Origin: an uncultured Actinomycetes bacterium
Lineage (GTDB): Bacteria > Actinomycetota > Actinomycetes > Nanopelagicales > Nanopelagicaceae
Direction: 5' to 3'
Assembly: GCA_903939005.1 (NCBI GenBank)
Contig: CAJAFH010000201.1
Location: 1-5,230, forward strand
DNA length: 5,230 bases
The translations under genes and the position numbers were made by a program. Position 1 is the first letter of the stretch, and each line of letters starts with the position of its first letter. The notes beneath the pieces are model-generated. The model had not been told where the DNA came from. It ran no database searches and saw nothing but the letters and a program-made list of their open reading frames with translations. Positions 1 through 5,230 of the stretch are shown here, one piece after another.

Positions 1-701
1 AAGGCACCTGGAGCTGTTTAGTTGGGCCTAATGGTGCTGGAAAAACAACACTGCTTAGAACAATGCTGGGCATGCAACCTTATTCCGGATCAATTAAATA
101 TAACGGTCGCGAAATTGCCAAGAACAAATCTTTAAACATTGCTTTCGTTCCACAACGCCCATCAATTCCAGCGGCCATGAGTGTTGCTGAATATGTAATG
201 TTAGGGCGGGCCAAGTTAGATGGTTGGGGTAAAGAAAGTGCGCATAGCCGAAATATTGTTCATGAGATGTTAGAAGCAACTCAACTACTAGGAATGCAAA
301 GCCAGTTAGTAAATACGCTTTCCGGCGGAGAAATGCAGCGAGTTTTAATCGCGCGTGCCCTAGTTCAAGAACCCGAAGTCATGTTGCTCGATGAACCAAC
401 CAGTGCTCTTGATCTACATCATCAGATTTCAGTACTCAACAAAGTTGAAGAGATTAAAGCAACTGGCGTCACCATTATTTCAACGATGCATGACATCACC
501 TTGGGCGCAATGTATGCAGAGCGAATCATCATCATGCAAAGCGGCCGAGTGCTATTAGATGGCGAATCACATTCTGTAATCCATTCACCCGAGCTACGTA
601 GCGCATTTGATGATCGCATCAGCGTGCACTTACTTGAAAATGGTCGCCCCGTGATCATTGCCGCCAAGCGTGCCGCAGGGTTAGACCAAGGGGTTATTTA
701 G
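1..701 (+). CDS. ABC importer ATP-binding protein, FecE/BtuD type (5' partial)
   Basis: This is the nucleotide-binding subunit of an ABC importer; a dimer on the inner face of the membrane would hydrolyse ATP to drive a permease. The reading frame is open from base 3, giving 232 visible residues. Counting from there, the motifs in order are Walker A GPNGAGKTT (8-16), the Q-loop in FVPQ (Q51), the signature LSGGEMQR (106-113), Walker B VMLLDE (126-131), the D-loop SALD (134-137) and the switch histidine in STMHD (H163). All key catalytic residues are present. The first ATG at base 63 lies after Walker A, so it is not the start. Family members are usually 250-265 residues, so about 25-30 N-terminal residues, including the A-loop, lie outside the window. 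The pattern SVAEYVMLGR, then LDLHHQ after Walker B, and the ELRSAF tail resemble ATPases of type II importers for ferric siderophore, heme or cobalamin. The substrate cannot be fixed without the upstream permease and binding-protein genes. A zinc or manganese importer is a less likely alternative. Confidence 0.9.
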   Translation, partial: GTWSCLVGPNGAGKTTLLRTMLGMQPYSGSIKYNGREIAKNKSLNIAFVPQRPSIPAAMSVAEYVMLGRAKLDGWGKESAHSRNIVHEMLEATQLLGMQSQLVNTLSGGEMQRVLIARALVQEPEVMLLDEPTSALDLHHQISVLNKVEEIKATGVTIISTMHDITLGAMYAERIIIMQSGRVLLDGESHSVIHSPELRSAFDDRISVHLLENGRPVIIAAKRAAGLDQGVI

Positions 702-719
702 TACCTAACAGAGTTGATT

Positions 720-761
720 TAGGGGTTAGAGATAGCAATTCTCGCCCATCTAAGTAACCCT
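720..761 (+). other. Weak inverted repeat in the gap before the LuxR-family gene
   Basis: The 66-base gap between the ABC gene and the regulator holds an imperfect inverted repeat. GGGTTA (723-728) can pair with TAACCC (755-760), and AGAT (730-733) can pair with ATCT (748-751), separated by a small asymmetric internal loop. No run of T follows, so it is not a standard intrinsic terminator. The right arm ends seven bases before the regulator's ATG, so it could instead affect translation or bind a regulator. I see no convincing promoter: TTGATT at 714-719 resembles a -35, but only a poor -10 (AATTCT, 737-742) lies at the right spacing. Confidence 0.25.
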
Positions 762-767
762 ATCCCT

Positions 768-3311
768 ATGAACCAGCTTGATTCGAGTATCACCCTTTCG
801 CGAATCCGCCCGCCTGAATTGCCAGCCAATTTCCTTTCCCGACGTCACCTTTTTGAGTTAATTGATGGTCAAGCCCCTGGTTACACGATGGTGGTGGCAC
901 CGGCTGGATATGGAAAAACTTCGCTAATTGCCGAATGGGCAAAACAAAGTAAGAAAAAAGTCATTTGGTACACGATGTCAGAAACCGATAGTTCAGTCGG
1001 GCTAGCTACATATTTAATAAGTGCGATCCGCCAGGAATTTCCGGATTTCGCACCAGATCTGGAAGCAAAAACAGTTACTTCAATTTTTCAAGCTATTGCA
1101 AATCTTAAGGAAGATATTGTTTTAGTTCTAGATAATGTGGTTGACGTTTTCACTTATCAATTAAATGTAACGCAATCATATATGGATGCGATTCCAGATA
1201 ATATTCACATTTTCGCACTGCGCCGCCTAATGCCCACTGTCTCGCTTAAGCGATTTTCAAGTATTGGCCGCCTGTCGGTAATTACTGCTGGTGACTTAGT
1301 CTTTTCAAAGGATGAGATTAAATCCTTACTTCAAGTTTCTGGCGTTGAAACAAATGAAAAGAAACTAGATCAAATCTTGCTACAAACTCATGGCTGGCCA
1401 TCAGCAGTTGGAATCATTGCAAGTGGCGAAGATAGTAAATTCGAGCTAGAAGTTGACGATGGCCTGGTGAAGAATTTAGTTCTTAGCAAGTTTGAAAAAC
1501 TAGCAAAAGATACGCGCGAGCTATTAATCGCGATGTCTAGTTTTGAAGTATTTGATCTAGATTTAGCTGCATTAATTAGGCAGAAGCCGGCAAATGAAGT
1601 GAATCTGAACAAACTTGCTGCCGAAGGTGTATTTCTAATGCTAACAGCTGGCCAAAAAGGTTCCTATATTTTCAATAACACGGCGCGCGAAGTAATTGAT
1701 GAGATCGCCCGCGCAGACAGCAAGAAATATCAACAGAATCAAATAGTGATTTCTGAGCTATTCCAGCTTCGGAATCAATTGAATTTGGCGATTTCTCACG
1801 CAATAAAGTCTGGTGATTCTGAATACTTACGAAAGATGTTTAAGCCAGCGCTACGCAAGTTGATTACTCGTGGCGATGGTAGAAATATTCTCTATTGGAG
1901 TAATTACCTACCGCTAGATAACACTCGAAATAAATTATTTGCTGAACTAGCGACAATTATGGGGCACTTAGTTAGTTATGAATTTGAACGCACTATTCAA
2001 TTGATTGAAGAGATGCGATTTTCCTATAAAGATTCGCCACTGTCGCCATTTATCGATCGAATTAATGCTGCGGCCTTGGCCCATGTCGCTTTCTGCCGTG
2101 GTCGGTTATCCGAATTTGATACTCAGATAGAAGTAATTTTTCGTGAGCCAATGCCAGAACCTGCGATCGAGCAATCCGATCGATTAGGTATTTTACGAAT
2201 ATTGGGAGCCAGATCATTTATTTTTGAAGATTCGGCAACTCTAAATTCGATTGAAGCCGAAGTAAAAGAGATCATCAAGGACAGTAATTCACCAGATGAC
2301 CTGTTTATTTGGCAGACAATTCGCGCCATGAAGTTATTCCTAGAAGGTGAATATCTGCAAGCTCTAGATGCGGCGTCACTTTCTGAAGAAATAGGGCAAC
2401 GCAATGAATATGCAGGGTTCTTTGGTTACACCGAAGCCATCTATATTAAAGCGCGCTGTTATTTAGAATTTTGTGAAGCAGCGAAAGCCACTGAGGAGCT
2501 AGAAAAACTGGCAAAACTCGCACGAGAATGGCAGCAATGGCCGTGGGTGTTTATGGCCGAAAGTTATCTGGCTCGGGTCTTGATGATGAATGGCAAAGTC
2601 GAAGAAGCTTTTGCGGTTGTACGTGATCATCGAAAACTTGCCGCTGAGTTCAAAGGCGAAGATGGCTTTAGTTTAATAATTGATATCAATGAGCTTTTTC
2701 TTAGGTTTTGGGTTAAGGATTACGAGCGATCTGCTCAAATTCTAAATCGCTTACCAAAAGACCTTATTTTCACATACCAATATCGACAGGCACTTTCTGC
2801 AGTTTCAAAGAATGAAGTGAAGAAAAAGACGGCGCCAGAAATCTTAGATTCCGATAGTGCTCGTGAAAAGATTTGGAAATCCTTAGTTGGTTGTGAGGCA
2901 AATATTTCGCAGGAAACTTTGGCGATGGATTCACTTAAAGTAGGTCTCGATATCGGTGCGCGAGTTGGGGCCAAAGACACTTTCTTACGACAAGACCCCA
3001 CAATTCTGGAATTAATTATTCGTAGTGCATCTAAGCGGCCAACTGTGTATCTCGAAGAATTAGCTCGAGCTGCGGCTTCCCGAATGAATAACAAGAACAA
3101 TCAGAATGCGGCCTTGACCCAACCATTAACTAAACGGGAAATAGATGTATTGCGCTCGCTTGCGACTGGTAAACCGATCACGGCTATCGGAAAAACGCTA
3201 CATATTTCGCACAACACTATGAAAACTCATCTGCGTAATATTTATCGCAAATTAAGCGCAAGTGGCCGCGAAGAAGCAGTATCGAAAGCGCAGACCCTTT
3301 TCATAATTTAG
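768..3311 (+). CDS. MalT-like LuxR-family transcriptional regulator with STAND ATPase
   Basis: This is a large ATP-dependent transcriptional regulator of the LAL/MalT type. Family members use an N-terminal signal-transduction ATPase to oligomerise on sensing a ligand or partner protein and then bind DNA through a C-terminal LuxR helix-turn-helix. The N-terminus RIRPPELPANFLSRRHL (12-28) is typical. Next come Walker A APAGYGKTS (44-52), Walker B IVLVLDN (117-123), the RL..ITAGDLVFSKDEI block (168-184) and the GWP motif (209-211). A winged-helix-like segment lies around 230-310, followed by a long helical, TPR-like sensor region at about 330-750. The LuxR helix-turn-helix (787-847) starts LTKREIDVL and includes HNTMKTHLRNIYRKL. 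The length, 847 residues, is normal for the family; there is no receiver domain, signal peptide or membrane segment. The ATG at 768 is the only good start: an in-frame stop lies at 720-722 with no ATG, GTG or TTG between. No Shine-Dalgarno sequence precedes it, so translation may be leaderless. The second Walker B acid is Asn123, and the scaffold helix of the DNA-binding domain is atypical. The ligand and target genes are unknown. Confidence 0.9.
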   Translation: MNQLDSSITLSRIRPPELPANFLSRRHLFELIDGQAPGYTMVVAPAGYGKTSLIAEWAKQSKKKVIWYTMSETDSSVGLATYLISAIRQEFPDFAPDLEAKTVTSIFQAIANLKEDIVLVLDNVVDVFTYQLNVTQSYMDAIPDNIHIFALRRLMPTVSLKRFSSIGRLSVITAGDLVFSKDEIKSLLQVSGVETNEKKLDQILLQTHGWPSAVGIIASGEDSKFELEVDDGLVKNLVLSKFEKLAKDTRELLIAMSSFEVFDLDLAALIRQKPANEVNLNKLAAEGVFLMLTAGQKGSYIFNNTAREVIDEIARADSKKYQQNQIVISELFQLRNQLNLAISHAIKSGDSEYLRKMFKPALRKLITRGDGRNILYWSNYLPLDNTRNKLFAELATIMGHLVSYEFERTIQLIEEMRFSYKDSPLSPFIDRINAAALAHVAFCRGRLSEFDTQIEVIFREPMPEPAIEQSDRLGILRILGARSFIFEDSATLNSIEAEVKEIIKDSNSPDDLFIWQTIRAMKLFLEGEYLQALDAASLSEEIGQRNEYAGFFGYTEAIYIKARCYLEFCEAAKATEELEKLAKLAREWQQWPWVFMAESYLARVLMMNGKVEEAFAVVRDHRKLAAEFKGEDGFSLIIDINELFLRFWVKDYERSAQILNRLPKDLIFTYQYRQALSAVSKNEVKKKTAPEILDSDSAREKIWKSLVGCEANISQETLAMDSLKVGLDIGARVGAKDTFLRQDPTILELIIRSASKRPTVYLEELARAAASRMNNKNNQNAALTQPLTKREIDVLRSLATGKPITAIGKTLHISHNTMKTHLRNIYRKLSASGREEAVSKAQTLFII

Positions 3312-3313
3312 GA
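3310..3313 (+). promoter_or_regulatory. Ribosome binding site AGGA for the acetyltransferase gene
   Basis: AGGA lies seven bases before the ATG at 3321 and includes the last two bases of the regulator's TAG stop codon. It is the only good Shine-Dalgarno match in front of any start in this window. It fixes the start of the GNAT gene and suggests translational coupling to the upstream regulator gene. Confidence 0.6.
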
Positions 3314-3320
3314 TAGGTAG

Positions 3321-3893
3321 ATGGATTCAGAACTAGATTTGGTGCAGGAAACCCTGGTAACACAGCGGCTGGAATTGCATCACATTAGCGGTGCGAATCT
3401 GATCACGCTTTTTGAAGAGCGCGATGATTCACCAATTCTTAAAGGCGCTAATTTCACTAATCCACATCGAGTTTTAGTTGATTTTCAAGGCCCGCTTCAC
3501 TGGCGAGTGCCACAAGTAAAAGCTGATCCCGGCTGCAATAAATGGTTTGTGCGCCAGATCGTGCTGAAACCTAGCCGTGAGATTATTGGCAGTACTAGTT
3601 TTCATGGCGTACCAGATGAGAATGGCATGGTTGAAATTGGGTTAGGGATTGAGCCAGAATTTCACAATCAAGGTTTTGCCAAAGAGGCGCTAATGGCAAT
3701 GTGGAAGTGGGCGTTAGATCAACCTGGGGTTAAATCATTTAGATATACGGTCAGTCCAGATAACGCGCCATCCATTAAAGTAATTGAATACTTTGGGTTT
3801 CCATTTACGGGAGTGCAGATTGATGAAGAAGATGGCCCAGAGAATGTTTATGAAATTTCAGTTGCTGACTTTAAGGCTAAGTTCGTAGATTAG
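3321..3893 (+). CDS. GNAT-family N-acetyltransferase, RimJ/RimL-like
   Basis: This 190-residue protein looks like a cytosolic acetyl-CoA-dependent N-acetyltransferase of the GNAT_3 (RimJ/RimL-like) group, which acetylate protein N-termini or small amines. The N-terminus has the usual TQRLELHHIS strand (14-23). A central strand, REIIGSTSFHG (86-96), is followed by motif A, VEIGLGIEPEFHNQGFAKEAL (104-124), where the NQGFA loop should bind the acetyl-CoA pyrophosphate. Motif B contains SPDNAPSIKVIEYFGF (145-160), with the conserved Asn148, Ser151 and GF pair. The length is normal for the family. The start lies nine bases after the stop of the LuxR-type regulator and has an AGGA ribosome binding site, so the two genes are probably co-transcribed. 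Its TAG stop overlaps the tgt stop on the other strand. The substrate cannot be read from the sequence; acetylation of a ribosomal or regulatory protein, or of a toxic amine, are all possible. Co-transcription suggests, but does not prove, a link to the regulator's response. Confidence 0.85.
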   Translation: MDSELDLVQETLVTQRLELHHISGANLITLFEERDDSPILKGANFTNPHRVLVDFQGPLHWRVPQVKADPGCNKWFVRQIVLKPSREIIGSTSFHGVPDENGMVEIGLGIEPEFHNQGFAKEALMAMWKWALDQPGVKSFRYTVSPDNAPSIKVIEYFGFPFTGVQIDEEDGPENVYEISVADFKAKFVD

Positions 3894-3895
3894 TC
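3875..3895. other. Small hairpin spanning the two convergent stop codons
   Basis: GGCTAA (3875-3880) can pair with TTAGTC (3890-3895), allowing one G-T pair, around a nine-base loop. The stem contains both the acetyltransferase TAG (3891-3893) and the complement of the tgt TAA (3890-3892). No T-run follows on either strand, so bidirectional termination is possible but weakly supported. Confidence 0.2.
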
Positions 3896-5143
3896 GTGGT
3901 GCTGACCTGATTTATGTTTAAAGCGACCCATGAATTCATCCTTTAGATCAAAGAAGTGCCCGGTCTTTAAAGCTTCGCGCATTTGATCAACTAAGCGCAC
4001 CACAAAACGTTCGTTGTGAATTGTGGCCAAGGTTGCTGCAATCATTTCTTTGCCGTGGAATAAGTGATTTAGATAAGCCCGGGTGTAGTTGGTGCAGGTG
4101 TAGCAATCACATTCACTATCGATCGGATTGAAATCTCGCTTGTAAGTGGCATTAGTTAAGTTATAGCGGCCAGTCATTGTGTAGACAGCGCTAGAGCGAG
4201 CAATACGTGAAGCGAGTACGCAATCGAAAGTATCGATACCGCTCTCAACGCCAACAAATAGGTCTTCTGGAGCGCCAATACCAAGTAGATGCTTAGGTTT
4301 TTCTTCGGGCAGCTCGCTATTAACCCACTGCACAATGGTGCCGAGTGAATCTTTATCTAGTGCACCACCGATGCCGAAACCATCAAATGAGATCCCTGAT
4401 GATTCAAGTGAACCTAAATCTTTTGCTGCCTTGCGCCGCAAGTCTTCATATTGTGCACCTTGAATAACGCCAAAGAGAGCTTGGTAAGGCTTATCGGCTC
4501 GCTCAATTGTTAAACGTTTATGTTCATCTAAACAACGAATTGCCCAAGCATAAGTTCGATCCATTGCGCGCTCTTGATAGCCACGAGTGTTATGAAGCGT
4601 GGTGCACTCATCGAAGGCAAACATTACGTCGGCACCAATTTGATGTTGAATCTGCATTGAAACTTCTGGGGTAAAACGATGCATCGAACCATTTAAATGC
4701 GATTTGAAAGTGACGCCTTCATCATCGACGTGAGCTAGGCGTTGCTTATTATCAGCAATCACATCATCGGCTCGGAAAGTTTTGGAATCCATCGCAAGTA
4801 CTTTTTTGAATCCCACGCCAAGCGAGAGAACTTGAAAGCCACCGCTGTCAGTAAAAGTTGGGCCGTTCCAATTCATGAATTTGGATAAGCCGCCAGCTTC
4901 ATCAAGAATCTCTGGACCAGGCTGCAAATAAAGATGATAAGCATTAGCAAGAAGTGCTTGAGCGCCAAGTTCGCGCATTGCTTCAGGCAAAACTGATTTA
5001 ACTGTGGCTTTGGTTCCTACTGGAATAAATGCAGGTGTTTCTACTACGCCATTTGGGGTCGTTAACGTGCCAGTTCGGGCAAATGAATTTTCAGCCGACT
5101 TGTTGATTTCAAATTTGAAACCAGGGCTCGCATCAATGGACAT
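3890..5143 (-). CDS. tgt: tRNA-guanine transglycosylase (queuosine pathway)
   Basis: Tgt exchanges guanine at position 34 of tRNAs with GUN anticodons (Asp, Asn, His, Tyr) for a 7-deazaguanine, normally preQ1 in bacteria, on the way to queuosine. The 417-residue protein has a complete TIM-barrel pattern: the active-site Asp in FTDSGGFQV (D99), FAFDEC (D178, C180), GVIQGA (225-230), the nucleophile Asp in TFDCVL (D307), and the zinc site CDCYTC (C345, C347, C350) with His376 in TIHNERF. These correspond by motif to the known catalytic and zinc residues of the E. coli and Zymomonas enzymes. The length is somewhat above the usual 370-390 residues because of N- and C-terminal extensions. The ATG at 5143-5141 is the only start: no other start codon lies between it and an in-frame stop at 5176-5174. 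The gene converges on the acetyltransferase, overlapping it by four bases, and diverges from the gene at 5178. The loop after GIGG (259-265) and the LASRIARSS segment differ from proteobacterial enzymes, a pattern I associate with actinobacteria. Queuine rather than preQ1 as substrate is possible. Confidence 0.97.
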   Translation of the reverse strand: MSIDASPGFKFEINKSAENSFARTGTLTTPNGVVETPAFIPVGTKATVKSVLPEAMRELGAQALLANAYHLYLQPGPEILDEAGGLSKFMNWNGPTFTDSGGFQVLSLGVGFKKVLAMDSKTFRADDVIADNKQRLAHVDDEGVTFKSHLNGSMHRFTPEVSMQIQHQIGADVMFAFDECTTLHNTRGYQERAMDRTYAWAIRCLDEHKRLTIERADKPYQALFGVIQGAQYEDLRRKAAKDLGSLESSGISFDGFGIGGALDKDSLGTIVQWVNSELPEEKPKHLLGIGAPEDLFVGVESGIDTFDCVLASRIARSSAVYTMTGRYNLTNATYKRDFNPIDSECDCYTCTNYTRAYLNHLFHGKEMIAATLATIHNERFVVRLVDQMREALKTGHFFDLKDEFMGRFKHKSGQHHD

Positions 5144-5169
5144 GACAGGTATTGTCGCAGAGTTATAGG
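5142..5169 (+). promoter_or_regulatory. Candidate promoter for the gene at 5178
   Basis: ATGACA (5142-5147, five of six matches to TTGACA) is followed after 16 bases by TATAGG (5164-5169, four of six matches to TATAAT). Transcription would start about 7-9 bases later, at or next to the ATG at 5178, giving a leaderless message. The -35 box overlaps the tgt start codon on the other strand. This rests on consensus matching only. Confidence 0.4.
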
Positions 5170-5191
5170 CTCGCTAAATGCGCTATTTCAC
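5162..5191 (-). promoter_or_regulatory. Candidate tgt promoter
   Basis: Read on the minus strand, GTGAAA (5191-5186, four of six matches to TTGACA) is followed after 18 bases by TATAAC (5167-5162, five of six matches to TATAAT). Initiation near 5155 would leave a leader of about 12 bases with no Shine-Dalgarno sequence before the tgt ATG. That is too short for a preQ1 riboswitch. The -10 shares its TATA core (5164-5167) with the opposing promoter, and the -35 lies inside the first codons of the divergent gene. Confidence 0.5.
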
Positions 5192-5230
5192 CGAGTACTT
5201 CGATTTACTATCGCCGAAAGCGCGCCGCCT
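5178..5230 (+). CDS. Start of an unidentified divergent gene (3' partial)
   Basis: An ATG at 5178 opens a frame that runs to the window end and reads MRYFTEYFDLLSPKARR (17 codons). A TAA stop lies immediately before the ATG, so the start cannot be further upstream in this frame. The -10-like TATAGG just upstream, the lack of a Shine-Dalgarno sequence and the divergent position next to tgt fit a leaderless transcript. Seventeen residues are too few for a family call, and I do not recognise the protein. It could also be a chance open frame, with the true gene starting beyond the window. Confidence 0.5.
   Translation, partial: MRYFTEYFDLLSPKARR

Noticed and set aside
63..65. ATG as the start of the ABC ATPase
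   Set aside because: Walker A (bases 24-50) precedes it in the same open frame, so the real start is upstream of the window.
702..767. An intrinsic terminator after the ABC ATPase gene
   Set aside because: The only inverted repeat is imperfect and is followed by CCTATCCCT rather than a T-run.
2735..3100. A 121-codon open frame on the minus strand inside the regulator gene
   Set aside because: It lies antisense to a strongly supported LuxR-family coding sequence and its translation shows no recognisable domain. The same applies to the shorter minus-strand frames at 94-279, 422-667, 1388-1612 and 2123-2404.
3321..3893. A toxin-antitoxin pair of the GNAT-toxin (TacT/AtaT) type
   Set aside because: The 190-residue protein matches the RimJ/RimL-like GNAT_3 pattern, and the upstream partner is a large LuxR-type regulator, not a small ribbon-helix-helix antitoxin.
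5144..5177. A preQ1 riboswitch upstream of tgt
   Set aside because: The gap is only 34 bases and the predicted leader about 12, too short for any known preQ1 aptamer, and no matching stem or A-rich tail is visible.
1..5230. Insertion sequences, CRISPR arrays, tRNA or rRNA genes, prophage or attachment sites
   Set aside because: No transposase or integrase motifs, no regularly spaced repeats, and no cloverleaf or ribosomal RNA signatures were seen. Almost the whole window is accounted for by coding sequence.

Overview
The window reads as a compact, moderately AT-rich bacterial chromosome segment (about 43-45% G+C by eye). The tRNA-guanine transglycosylase has actinobacterial-looking signatures (a GGALDKDSLG loop and FDCVLASRIAR in place of the proteobacterial FDCVLPTR-RNG). 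The intergenic gaps are very short, and genes at the start of transcription units lack Shine-Dalgarno sequences. Together these suggest a low-GC, streamlined actinobacterium, for example a freshwater acI/Nanopelagicales-type lineage. That assignment is inference from memory of such genomes, not a database result.

Layout, left to right. (1) Positions 1-701, + strand: the 3' part of an ABC importer ATPase of the FecE/BtuD type (siderophore, heme or cobalamin uptake), cut at its 5' end by the window edge. (2) 702-767: a 66-base gap with a weak hairpin and no clear terminator or ribosome binding site. (3) 768-3311, +: an 847-residue MalT-like (LAL/STAND ATPase) LuxR-family transcriptional regulator. 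(4) 3321-3893, +: a RimJ/RimL-like GNAT acetyltransferase whose AGGA ribosome binding site overlaps the regulator's stop codon, so the two probably form one operon. (5) 3890-5143, - strand: tgt, queuosine-pathway tRNA-guanine transglycosylase, whose stop codon overlaps that of the acetyltransferase by 4 bases. (6) 5144-5177: a 34-base divergent gap with back-to-back -10 elements sharing one TATA core. (7) 5178 to the window end, +: the first 17 codons of an unidentified gene.

The genes do not make one obvious pathway: a nutrient importer, a large ligand- or protein-sensing regulator with a small acetyltransferase, and a tRNA modification enzyme. The points most worth a second look are the shared-TATA divergent promoter beside tgt, the substituted Walker B and DNA-binding helix of the regulator, the substrate-loop composition of Tgt, and the overlapping convergent stop codons. 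I found no mobile element, CRISPR array, RNA gene or convincing new defence or biosynthetic system.
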